Below are positions 46,275 to 54,796 of a stretch of 64,000 bases of DNA, in pieces. Below the pieces are notes generated by a model. The model worked only from the letters and a program-made list of their open reading frames with translations, was not told the DNA's origin and made no database searches. Origin of the DNA: Thermothielavioides terrestris NRRL 8126 (Eukaryota; Ascomycota; Sordariomycetes; Sordariales; Chaetomiaceae); contig NC_016457.1 in NCBI RefSeq assembly GCF_000226115.1, positions 4,526,001-4,590,000 of the forward strand, given 5' to 3'. The position numbers and the translations under genes were made by a program. Positions within the stretch are counted from its first letter, which is position 1, and every line of letters begins with the position of its first letter.

Positions 46275-47215
46275 TACCTCCCCTGCCCCGTTGGGTAGCT
46301 AAATTGGAGTATACGTAACGTTGTATCGAGCGTGGTTCAGGTCTAGCGTAGCGCCGGTCGTAATAGACGCTAGCACCTACTATCCAGTTGTATAGCGCCT
46401 ACCTCGCTATTGGGGTAGTCTAGCGTAGTTGCCTATTGAGGCCTTGCCGCTCGTAGCCGTCCTATTGCCTAGGCTCGAGTTGTTTATTTATATCGCTTAG
46501 CAAGCCGCTAGTTGGCCCTTCCTCGCTTCGTATATTTGTATATCGCAACTACATTGTACCGAGCGTACCTACTAATTATATACAATCCAACCCCGCCTAC
46601 TATCATTTAAACCCCTCCTCCTACGCAACTTAACTTTCTCGTATTTTCTTCCTACATCTAATATACACCTCCCCTTCTTCCTCTACGATCCGTTCTTCCC
46701 CCTTCTTATATAATAACATCGTTCTCCCTATTCCGTCTCATATACGTTTCTTTTCTTTCGCGCTCCTACCTTACATCTGCCTATACCTTCGAATATACTA
46801 CTTGTTATCGCCTTAGCTCCTATAAAAGTCTCTTCGTCCCCCCCTTCGATAGCAATATAGTTTCGAAACTCGTTTGCTATATTTATATATAAGAACGTTA
46901 AAATGTTAGTCGTCGCCGCTACTCTTAGAGGTAGTAGCGTAGATCGCTATCCTAGTAGCGATAATAACGAAGACTGTAATATAAGTACTTCTAAAACGAC
47001 TCTGCTATAGACCTAAGTCGCTTACTAACTACGACGTTAAAACCAAAACAATCGCTAGAAGAACGATAAACTATTGATCGGCGAGTTCGTTGTCGAAGGA
47101 GACTTCGACGATAAAGAAAACGAACTACTCTTCGACAAAGGAGAGTTCTATATACAATATATTGCTCGCCTTCTTAGTGGCACTAAGGTCGAATATACCC
47201 CTAGTTATAGCAAAT

Positions 47216-47397
47216 TGTCGCGTGCTAGTGCACACGTGACTCTATCTGCCAGGCTCCCTGCGCTCAGGGGGCACATGTCAGCTCTGCCCACACATGTATA
47301 TAGACCTCGGCGCTCCTCCCACCCAGCTTGAGAGGAGCACCTCTCTCAATACACATGCCTCTGCATCCTGCATGGCCCCACTTCGCTGCTCTTCTCA
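47216..47397 (+). repeat. Copia 5' LTR
   Basis: 182 bp, TGTCGCGTGCTAG to CTGCTCTTCTCA. A TATATAG sequence at about 47297 could serve as the promoter box, followed by a pyrimidine-rich stretch. Confidence 0.95.
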
Positions 47398-47420
47398 GTT
47401 ATGAGCCCGGTTCGCGCACA
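47398..47420 (+). promoter_or_regulatory. Copia primer-binding site (tRNA-Met anticodon-arm type)
   Basis: Directly after the 5' LTR comes GTTATGAGCCCGGTTCGCGC. The part GTTATGAGCCC is complementary to the anticodon arm GGGCTCATAAC of initiator tRNA-Met, not to a tRNA 3' end. Priming by an internally cut tRNA-Met fragment is known for Drosophila copia. The deleted relative at 39196-40744 has the same site with RIP-type changes. Confidence 0.6.
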
Positions 47421-47574
47421 ACACTCATAACAGCGGTGTAGCCCAGTTGGGGCCATCCTTCTTCTTTTCTCCAACAACCACTTCCAGTTTTCTCGATCGT
47501 CAACAACTCCCACAAGTTCACATCACCCCCATCGTTCAGTCTGAACAACGCAGCACACCTCAGTTTGCTTCAAG

Positions 47575-50500
47575 ATGACACTCGAAACTGAGAAAACCGT
47601 CACCGTTGCTGTTGCAGCGCTTCCAACCCTCGACAGCCCCAAGGACTGGCCAAGATGGATCTCTGCTGTTCGCCAAGAGGCCAACAACCTGCGTGTCTGG
47701 CACATCATCGACCCAGACACCGAGCTCGCCACCGAGGCTGAGATGCTCGGCCTTCCTGTGCAGCCCACCCAGGGTGCGGCACGTCAGGCGGTCCAGGACC
47801 GCCATCTTCAGGCGTGGCACACTGCACTGCAAGCCTGGAAGGCAGCCGATCCCACCACCCGTGGCGAGGAACCTCAGTCAACCAATCCTACTGAGGAGGA
47901 GATCCGCCGTGAATTCCTCAAGCTGTGCGAGGCGTTCTCGAAGTCCGCCATCGACACTGCGGCGTTCCGTGCCGTCAACAAGCTCCGCGAGATGATCAAC
48001 GTGTCTGTCAGCGACCGCTACGCACACACCGCACACGACATCATGGAGGCCGAGAACGTCACCGGCACACGCGGGTTTATACAGACGCTGCGCAAGATTA
48101 TCGCACCCTCCAACAGCGCTACTTTCACTGCGCTTGCCGAGGAGTACGCAACTGTCCTTGCCAGAGGCAGCCAGAGCGGCGTCGAACCCAGGACCTGGAT
48201 TCTCGAGTACATGTCGGTCCTCCACCGCGCAAGGGCGGCCAACATCGCCGCAGTCACCGACGCAACAGCCGTCACCACATTCCTCAAGACTGTGCAGAGA
48301 CGCTTGGATCCAGAGTGGGCGACTCGCATGCTGAAGGATATCAGTGTGACTGAGAAGCTCGGCGGCAAAGGACCAACCCTTCTCGACTTGGCTCTCTCAC
48401 TCGAGGCGATCCTCCAGGCTGAAGCGGTGGTCCACCCGAAGCCTGGAGCCTACCCCGTGCTTCCAGGAGCGCAGAACGGTCAGAAGGGCAGTCAGAAGCG
48501 CAAGAAGAACCGCGACTGCCCGTGCAAGCCGAAGACTTTTCGCCACTGGTGGTTTCCCTCGGAATGTCGGCAACTTCGGTACGCTCTGACAGGGGAATCC
48601 CTGAACGGCGTGACGCTCCCAAACGACGCGGTGAATGCAGTGCGCCAACGATTCGCCAAGGAGCGCTGGAACGACCTTCGAGTGGAGCTCCAGAAGCTCG
48701 GTTGGAAGATCCAGAACGCATCGTCAAACGCCAAGACCACTAGTTCCAATAGTGGCGCGGGTCCTTCATTTCCGGGAGCGCTCCAGGTGCACGCTGTCAT
48801 CGACCCAGCGATCGCAAGCGAGCTCGAAGGAGCGCGTGGCGTGTTCGCATCTCTCGAGTTTGGCCCACACCCGCTCAGCAAGTGCATTCTGTTTGACAAC
48901 TGTGGAGCGGTCAATCTCGTCAATGACAGGGCTCTCCTTGTCCCTGGCACGTTCGTCAAGACGAGCGGTGAGACTGTTGAGGCAGGCACCACATCCTTCC
49001 CAATCTCTGGCCGCGGCAAATGGATCATCAAGAACGTTTTGAACGGCGCGCGCGGCCCGAACACTGAGGACCTTGTCATAGACAACGTTGCTGTCGTCGA
49101 GGGCTTTCACGTCAACATTGTCTCTGAGAGACGCCTTCGAGCGCAGGGCGCTTGGTACTGCGGTCTGGATTGCACGCTGCGTTGGGGAACTTTGGAGAAG
49201 AGTATTGTACTCAGGCAGCTGGTCGAGAAGTTCAACCTGACCTTCTTGCAATACAATGCTCTTTCCTCCTACTCTGATGCCCTTCGGGTGCTCCCCAGAA
49301 GCTTTGCCGGACTTGTGACTTTGAGCGCTGCAGTTGTGAAGAACTTTGGGAGGAGCAGGCCCTCCAAGGACCCGCTCCCAGAGAGAGAAGACCCAGCTGC
49401 TCTCTGGCACATCAGATCTGGTCATCTGAGTTCAGAGGCGCTGGAACATCTCGTCTTGAACGCCAGAGGTGTGCGGATTCGCGGGCCTCGCAGACTGGAA
49501 TGCGAGGTATGCGCGCAGGCATACGCGGAACAGGTTATTTCGCGCCGCCCACCATCGAAGCCGTCACCACGCCCATTTTGGAGGGTCTCTTGGGACCTGT
49601 TCGACTTTCCGAGGGCACTTGACGGCTCGAACTGGCTGCTGGTCATCAAGGACGAGTACAGTGGGAAGCTTTTCGCGACTCCACTCATACGCAAGACGCA
49701 CGACAGTGTGTACGATGAGCTCGTCCGCTTCGAACGCTGGGTGAAACGCCAATTCGGGCTGCCCATCTGCAAGATCAGGCAGGATGGCGACACCAGTGTC
49801 ATTGGCATCAAGGGATACACAGCGTACGAGCTCTGGGCGCAGGAGCAGGGCATCGACTTGGAGGTTACGCCTTCGGATACCAAGGAGCCCAACGGCGGTT
49901 CAGAACGCGCAGGCAAAGAACTTATCACAAAGAGCCTTGCAATGCTCACGGGCGCCGGACTTCCTCAGAACCTGTGGCCAGAGTCGACGGTTGCAGCTGC
50001 GTACTTGCACGGCATAAGCCCAAGTCGCGCTCGCAACTACCGCTCACCGAACGAGGTGCTCGACTCTTGGTTCAGACACTGGTTTCGCTGGTATCAGCCC
50101 GGTCTCGTGCATTCCCTGACTGCCGACCTGCGCCCTAACTGGGGCGGCGTTTATGCGTACGGCTGCCGAGCGTACCCGCTGACGAAGGAACGCGAAAAGG
50201 GGATTGAGAGGCGTGCTGGGAAGGTCAAGCCCAGAGCGCACATCGGGTATCTTGTTGGATACAGGGCGTCCAACATTTACCGCATCTGGGTACCGAAACT
50301 CAGGAAGGTCATCACAACGCGCAACGTGACCTTTGACGAACGCACGTTCTACCGGGAGGGAGAGGAGCAGCTTGATGCTCAATCGGTGGCAGTCGCCAGA
50401 AAGGTTGTTGAGCTCATCGAACTCCCCATAGAGCCTCGGGACGCCGAGGCAGTGCCGTTCGGAGTTACAGATGCCCATGAAGACCCAGTGACGGTTCCCG

Positions 50501-52104
50501 GCTCTCCAGGACATCTGGGGGGTGTGACTGAACGGGAACCGGAAGGGCAGGCTCCTCCCCACTCTCCATCCTGTCTGGGGGGTGCGGAAGTACTCGAGCA
50601 TCGCGGCCAGAGTTCGGGTGAGGAGCCCACTGGTGGTCTTTACACTCCAGAACCAACACCGGAGCCGCGCCAGGAACGCCCGGACGGTTTTGGAGGGAGC
50701 GGCCCCCCTGCTGATCACGGTGCTAGCAGTGACAGCAGACCGGTGGGAACTGCATCATCGGAGGCCCCTGATGCAGTTATCGGAGACGCCAGTAGCAGCG
50801 TCGCTGGCGGCACAACTAGGAGTGCCAGCCAGGGCAGCACGACGGCAAGTGCTGCCGCAGTCGATACTCCTAGCAGTGAAGAGGAGGTCGACCGCCCTGG
50901 CGATCAGCCAGAGGCTCCAGACGACTGGGAAGACGCCTCAAACCATGGTTCTCAGCCTGATTCTGGAACACCCGCAGCCACGCCAGCGAGGGAGAAGCGC
51001 AAGTACGTGCGCAAGGTATACGGACCACCAACTCGTTACTCAAGACGGATCCGTAGACAGTCTCCCGGCGGCGGTGCAGGCGGAAGCGGCGGTCTGGTGT
51101 GCTTCGCAGCCCCCATGTACCATGAGGAGAGCATCGACGTACCAGATCAGCACGCGTGGCATTCGTTCAGCCACACATTTTTGGATGACCCTGTAATCGC
51201 TCTGCAGGAGGGCGACAGCATCCAGCACCGCACATTGCATGCGGTTTTCGCGGCGGCAGTCCGCCAACATCGTGACGCGCGTCCTGGGGCAACGCCAAGC
51301 AGGCCCCGGGTGCATTTTGACGACCTCGCCAAGCTTCCTAAGCGCTGGAGGGATCTCGCCAACCACCCTCAAGGGCCCGAGTTCATCAAAGCGGCTGAGG
51401 AAGAGATTCGCAATCTCGTCAACAGGAAGACATGGCGCAAGATTCGGCGCGAGACCTTCAAAGGAAGACCACTCCCTCTGAAGTGGGTTTTCGTCTACAA
51501 GTTCGATCAGAATGGCAACCTCGAGAAGTGCAAGTCTCGCATCTGCGTTCGAGGCGACCTTCAGGAGCTCACTACTCTGCAAAGCACTTATGCAGCCACA
51601 CTCGCAGCGCGCTCGTTCCGCACAATGATGGCTATCGCCGCGCAGTTTGATCTTGAGGTCAAGCAGTTCGACGTAGCGCAGGCGTTCTTGAATGCGGACC
51701 TGCCTGAGGGTGTTGTTTGCGAGATGCCTGAGGGGTTCGAAGAGCCTGGATTTCTTGTGGAACTGCAGAGAGCTCTGTACGGCTTGCGAGAGTCTCCGTT
51801 GCTCTGGTACCGAGAGTTCTCCGGCACACTTCGGAAGCTCGGCCTCACAGCTTCGCCTGAGGAGCCATGCTTGTTCTTCGATCGCCAACGGCGCGTGCTC
51901 GTGCTGTTCTACGTGGACGACTACCTAGTCTTCTACCACAGAGACCACGCGGAGACAGCTCAGAGGATCATCGACGCTCTGAAAGCGAAGTACGAAGTGC
52001 ACGAAAAGGGGGACGTGGCTTGGTTCCTGGGCATCAGGGTGATCCGCGACGGGCATCAGGGTGATCCGCGACCGCGCGCAACGCAAGATCTGGCTCTGCC
52101 TTGA
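47575..52104 (+). CDS. Copia gag-pol, N-terminal 1509 codons (gag, protease, integrase, most of RT)
   Basis: The ATG at 47575 follows a 177-bp leader. Domains: gag (residues 1-310) with a short Cys/His cluster near residue 313-330 (CPCKPKTFRHWWFPSEC); aspartic protease near 438 (ILFDNCGAVNLV, an Asn-Cys-Gly form of the usual D-S/T-G); integrase zinc domain near 610 (WHIRSGH and then CEVC); integrase core with Asp in SWDLFDF (about 672), Asp in IRQDGD (about 733) and Glu in GGSERAGKE (about 773); a long disordered Ser/Pro/Glu-rich linker (about 940-1170); reverse transcriptase from KWVFVYKF (about 1304) to catalytic FYVDDYLVF (about 1447). The last 16 or so residues are out of frame because of a 22-bp duplication at 52029-52072. 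Without it the frame continues into 52061-52966. Confidence 0.95.
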   Translation: MTLETEKTVTVAVAALPTLDSPKDWPRWISAVRQEANNLRVWHIIDPDTELATEAEMLGLPVQPTQGAARQAVQDRHLQAWHTALQAWKAADPTTRGEEPQSTNPTEEEIRREFLKLCEAFSKSAIDTAAFRAVNKLREMINVSVSDRYAHTAHDIMEAENVTGTRGFIQTLRKIIAPSNSATFTALAEEYATVLARGSQSGVEPRTWILEYMSVLHRARAANIAAVTDATAVTTFLKTVQRRLDPEWATRMLKDISVTEKLGGKGPTLLDLALSLEAILQAEAVVHPKPGAYPVLPGAQNGQKGSQKRKKNRDCPCKPKTFRHWWFPSECRQLRYALTGESLNGVTLPNDAVNAVRQRFAKERWNDLRVELQKLGWKIQNASSNAKTTSSNSGAGPSFPGALQVHAVIDPAIASELEGARGVFASLEFGPHPLSKCILFDNCGAVNLVNDRALLVPGTFVKTSGETVEAGTTSFPISGRGKWIIKNVLNGARGPNTEDLVIDNVAVVEGFHVNIVSERRLRAQGAWYCGLDCTLRWGTLEKSIVLRQLVEKFNLTFLQYNALSSYSDALRVLPRSFAGLVTLSAAVVKNFGRSRPSKDPLPEREDPAALWHIRSGHLSSEALEHLVLNARGVRIRGPRRLECEVCAQAYAEQVISRRPPSKPSPRPFWRVSWDLFDFPRALDGSNWLLVIKDEYSGKLFATPLIRKTHDSVYDELVRFERWVKRQFGLPICKIRQDGDTSVIGIKGYTAYELWAQEQGIDLEVTPSDTKEPNGGSERAGKELITKSLAMLTGAGLPQNLWPESTVAAAYLHGISPSRARNYRSPNEVLDSWFRHWFRWYQPGLVHSLTADLRPNWGGVYAYGCRAYPLTKEREKGIERRAGKVKPRAHIGYLVGYRASNIYRIWVPKLRKVITTRNVTFDERTFYREGEEQLDAQSVAVARKVVELIELPIEPRDAEAVPFGVTDAHEDPVTVPGSPGHLGGVTEREPEGQAPPHSPSCLGGAEVLEHRGQSSGEEPTGGLYTPEPTPEPRQERPDGFGGSGPPADHGASSDSRPVGTASSEAPDAVIGDASSSVAGGTTRSASQGSTTASAAAVDTPSSEEEVDRPGDQPEAPDDWEDASNHGSQPDSGTPAATPAREKRKYVRKVYGPPTRYSRRIRRQSPGGGAGGSGGLVCFAAPMYHEESIDVPDQHAWHSFSHTFLDDPVIALQEGDSIQHRTLHAVFAAAVRQHRDARPGATPSRPRVHFDDLAKLPKRWRDLANHPQGPEFIKAAEEEIRNLVNRKTWRKIRRETFKGRPLPLKWVFVYKFDQNGNLEKCKSRICVRGDLQELTTLQSTYAATLAARSFRTMMAIAAQFDLEVKQFDVAQAFLNADLPEGVVCEMPEGFEEPGFLVELQRALYGLRESPLLWYREFSGTLRKLGLTASPEEPCLFFDRQRRVLVLFYVDDYLVFYHRDHAETAQRIIDALKAKYEVHEKGDVAWFLGIRVIRDGHQGDPRPRATQDLALP
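52029..52072 (+). repeat. Perfect 22-bp tandem duplication breaking Copia pol
   Basis: The unit starting GGGCATCAGGGTGATCCGCG occurs at 52029-52050 and again at 52051-52072 without a difference. Because 22 is not a multiple of three it shifts the frame. It is the only visible lesion in the polyprotein. Confidence 0.95.
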
Positions 52105-52966
52105 CCAGTACATCGAGAAGATTGCGAAGCGCTTCGGTCTCGCGGATCAAATCACCTTTCCAAGCATCCCTCTCCCTGTAATGGAACTCCGCAAGTTCAC
52201 TGGCACTGCCACTCGAGCGCAGATCAGGCTGTTCCAGGAGCTTGTTGGATCGCTACTCTACGCCGCGGTCGTACTGCGCGCGGAGGTCGCGTTCCCGGCA
52301 TCGTTGCTCTCGCACTTCCTGACGAACCCCTCGGGGACACACATTGATGCTGCAAAGCATGCAATCTCCTACCTGTTTGGCACGCGCTTCCTCGCTATTC
52401 AGTTCGGGGGTGTGCCGCAGGATGCTGCTCCCACGCAAATCTTGCTCATCGCAGGGGACGCGTCGCATGCGGATGATCCTGATACGCGCAGGTCGTCACA
52501 AGGCTATCTCATCTCTCTGTTCGGTGGGCTCGTTCATTGGAAGGCTGCGCGCCAAGATACAGTCACCACCTCGTCTACGGAGGCGGAGCTCCTCGCTCTG
52601 TCCACCGCAGCGCGGGAGACAATGGCGTTCAAGCGTTTCCTCAGCGACCTGCAACTTGAGCTGGGTGTGCCTTGGACTGTGTTCTGTGACAACACGCAGA
52701 CCATCCGGCTCGTGGTGGGAGAGAACGAACGCATCAGCACTCGCCTGCGTCATGTTGACATCCACAACATGTGGCTGCGTCAGGAACACGCGAAGGGATC
52801 TTTCGAGGTCGCGTACTTGCCAACTGCTGAGATGCCTGCAGATGGGCTTACGAAGGTGTTGACTCGCCAGAAGTTCGAGCACTTCAGGGAGCTCCTCAAC
52901 CTGCAGGATGTGCGTCATATGGTGCAGGGAGACGATCAGGGGGACAGGAACGCAAGGCTTGAGTAA
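52061..52966 (+). CDS. Copia pol, C-terminal part (end of RT and RNase H), frame-shifted
   Basis: The natural continuation of the preceding frame. The sequence WFLGIRVIRD at the end of the first part should join RAQRKIWLCLDQYIEK here. RNase H features: Asp in LIAGDASHADD; the block RRSSQGYLISLFGG; Glu in TSSTEAELLALS; Asp in VFCDNTQTI; and RLRHVDIHNMWLRQ. These match the KTGY-like, STEAE, DN and HIDV-type order of Copia RNase H. The first ATG at 52061 lies in the duplicated segment and is probably not a real start. As it stands the element would not make a complete polyprotein unless ribosomes shift frame. Confidence 0.9.
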   Translation: MIRDRAQRKIWLCLDQYIEKIAKRFGLADQITFPSIPLPVMELRKFTGTATRAQIRLFQELVGSLLYAAVVLRAEVAFPASLLSHFLTNPSGTHIDAAKHAISYLFGTRFLAIQFGGVPQDAAPTQILLIAGDASHADDPDTRRSSQGYLISLFGGLVHWKAARQDTVTTSSTEAELLALSTAARETMAFKRFLSDLQLELGVPWTVFCDNTQTIRLVVGENERISTRLRHVDIHNMWLRQEHAKGSFEVAYLPTAEMPADGLTKVLTRQKFEHFRELLNLQDVRHMVQGDDQGDRNARLE

Positions 52967-53053
52967 AAAACAAACTAAACACAGGAGCGCACGCCGGCGC
53001 AAAACAGACTGGGGGGTGCCCGCACCCGCGAAACAACAAACAACAACGCGGAA

Positions 53054-53967
53054 CTACTTGCCACCCTTCTTCTTCTTGGGAGTCATGGCGGCCAGCACCG
53101 CCGCCGCCACACCACGCGCCAGCGCCTCCGGGTCAAAGCCCGGAGCAGCCTCCTCCTCGCTCTCGTCCTCATCCTCGTCCTCCTCCTCGCTCTCCTCCTT
53201 CTTGGCCTTCTTGGCCTTCTTGGACTTCTTGGTGGGCGCGGCCGCCTTTGCCTTGCCCTTGCCCTTGCCCTTGGCGGGCGCGGGCGCGCGCTCGTCGTCA
53301 TCGTCGTCGTCATCCTCGGCGTCGGCGTCCTCGCCCTCCATGGCGAGGAGGGCGCGCAGGGTGGCGCGCAGCGTCTTCTGGTCCTACCACACACAGTCAG
53401 ACTAGCTCTTTTCCTTTGTCTTTTCATTTGTACTCACGAGATTGGCCTTGGGCTCCTGGCGCCCCTGCATCAGGGCCAGGAAGTGCTTGGCGGCGGGGAG
53501 CACACTCGCGGGGCTGATTCATCAGTACCGTGCGCCTTGCAACTGTGCTGACAGACTTACATGGAGCGACACTTCTTGCCGCGCGCACAGCGCGCGCACC
53601 GGGCCGCTTTGCCGGGGGCCTCCCGGCACTCCCCAGAGCTCTTGCCGCGCATGGCGGACTTCAGGCAACCCAGGCAGGGCTGCTCTCTCAGGGCGCCCTC
53701 CTCCTCCTCATCCTCCGAAGAGGAGGAGGAGGAGGAGGGGGGCGCCGCACGCTTGGAGGGGGTCTTCGGCGTGGCGGGGGTCCTGCTGCAAGTGTCAGAG
53801 ACGCGGATGTACGCGCCGCGCCAGTCGGGCAGATTGTGGTGTGCTCACTTCTTGCTGGCGCCAGCGCCAGCCTTGGTGGGGGTGGCCGGGAGCGGGGGAG
53901 GCTTGTTCTTGGCCGCCTTGGCGGCGCGGGCCTTCTCGAGAGCGGCGAGGCGAGCAGAGGACGGCAT
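53054..53967 (-). CDS. Antisense four-exon cargo gene in Copia, Cys-cluster nuclear-type protein
   Basis: Opposite strand to pol, between pol and the 3' LTR. Exons, in transcript order: 53967-53849, 53785-53561, 53513-53438, 53383-53054; together 750 bp, 249 residues plus stop TAG. Introns of 63, 47 and 54 bp have GTGAGC, GTAAGT and GTGAGT donors, AG acceptors, and CTGAC, CTGAT and CTGAC branch-like sites close to the acceptors. The frame stays open across all joins. The product starts MPSSARLAALEKARAAKAAK. It has a Ser-rich/acidic block, then six Cys (residues 77-112) spaced C-x2-C-x12-C-x9-C-x2-C-x5-C, followed by a short conserved-looking IPASVLPAAKHF region, acidic runs and a Lys-rich nuclear-signal-like tail ending TPKKKKGGK. 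The Cys order recalls fungal Zn2Cys6 clusters but the spacing is wider. Acceptor 1 is a tandem CAGCAG. The function is not known. Confidence 0.7.
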
Positions 53968-54110
53968 GGTTGTTGTTGTTGATGTTGTTGTTGTTGCTGA
54001 TGCTGCTGCTGTTGCTCGCGGTCTGCAGAGGAAGAGTTCGGGAGATGGTTTGAGGCGCACTCACCATGATTAAATACTTCCAGGAGTGCAGCCATCGACC
54101 GGCCTGCGGC
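53968..54110 (-). promoter_or_regulatory. Leader of the antisense cargo gene, with a possible intron
   Basis: The minus strand just before the ATG is an unstructured run of CAA and CAG units (53968-54020). Before that lies a possible 42-bp intron (54064-54023; GTGAGT to CTGCAG). An upstream ATG near 54095 would start a frame that is not in register with the main product, so a spliced untranslated leader is the simplest reading. Confidence 0.4.
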
Positions 54111-54604
54111 ACTGCGGTATTGTCTGCATGGCGCGAATGCAACAATGGGTAGCAATGGTGGGCGTGCATTCAAGACGTTGGGCAACAAAGGCCACAATGG
54201 CACACATGCGAATGATCGCAATGCTCAATTGCGCAACCTGCACCCACAATCGAGGCGGCACGATTCAAGATACGCGCCTGAATGGAGGATGGGGATGGAA
54301 CGCGCTGCGCAATTGGGAACTGCGCACAATGCGATCAATGGCGCTCGCAACAATGCCAACGACAGCGCCCCTGAATGTCAACTTTGGCGCCCCTGGGTCT
54401 GACCGCATTCAGCGCAGCACGCAATTCGCCAACGCACGCGCCACAACGCGTACACAATGGCGCGCGGACAACTTGCACAATGGCGGCGGCTGCGCGCAAT
54501 GGTGGGATCAATACCGGAGGCCACAGTTCAATGCGCCTGGCAGTGCGAGCTCCAGAGTCAGTGCCCAGCATGCGTGTTCCACAGACAGCCTCCTGAGAGT
54601 CTGT
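54111..54604. other. Region rich in CAATG/CAATT units between cargo gene and purine tract
   Basis: About 500 bp with many GCGCAAC, ACAATGG and GCAATG units on the plus strand and no convincing frame. Open frames on both strands reflect the repeated composition. It lies upstream of the antisense gene and could hold its promoter. Confidence 0.4.
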
Positions 54605-54614
54605 CTGGGGGGTG
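54605..54614 (+). promoter_or_regulatory. Copia polypurine tract
   Basis: CTGGGGGGTG directly before the 3' LTR, the expected place for second-strand priming. The same 10-mer also occurs at 50515-50524, 50575-50584 and 53009-53018. Confidence 0.7.
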
Positions 54615-54796
54615 TGTCGCGTGCTAGTGCACACGTGACTCTATCTGCCAGGCTCCCTGCGCTCAGGGGGCACATGTCAGCTCTGCCCACACATGTATAT
54701 AGACCTCGGCGCTCCTCCCACCCAGCTTGAGAGGAGCACCTCTCTCAATACACATGCCTCTGCATCCTGCATGGCCCCACTTCGCTGCTCTTCTCA
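54615..54796 (+). repeat. Copia 3' LTR
   Basis: 182 bp with the same sequence as 47216-47397 by eye. It is preceded directly by CTGGGGGGTG, the likely polypurine tract. Confidence 0.95.

Larger units (their letters stand above)
47216..54796 (+). mobile_element. Young Copia-type LTR retrotransposon, not RIP-mutated, carrying antisense cargo
   Basis: A 7581-bp element with two 182-bp LTRs (47216-47397 and 54615-54796) that I read as identical, ends TG..CA, and a perfect target duplication CAAAT (47211-47215, 54797-54801). Composition is GC-rich with no excess of TAG, unlike all its surroundings, so it arrived after the RIP of Gypsy2. Order: LTR, primer site, gag-protease-integrase-RT-RNase H (Copia order, integrase before RT), a 1.6-kb region with an antisense spliced gene, purine tract, LTR. 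Pol is broken only by a 22-bp duplication. A RIP-mutated relic of the same family lies at 63331-63482. Confidence 0.95.

Noticed and set aside
47074..47331. 85-codon open frame at the Gypsy2/Copia border
   Set aside because: Its first half belongs to the Gypsy2 antisense frame and its second half is Copia LTR.
53248..54073. Several plus-strand frames of 70-200 codons over the cargo gene
   Set aside because: Arg/Ala/Leu-rich or Ser-rich shadows of the antisense exons; they lack splice-site and codon support and cross the introns.
53688..54221. 177-codon minus frame starting in the leader of the cargo gene
   Set aside because: It reads a different frame over the exons (Pro/Arg-rich) and through intron 1; the frame joined by canonical introns and starting at 53967 is better supported.
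54605..54614. CTGGGGGGTG copies as G-quadruplex arrays
   Set aside because: Each copy has a single G run; the sites are far apart, so the purine-tract reading is simpler.
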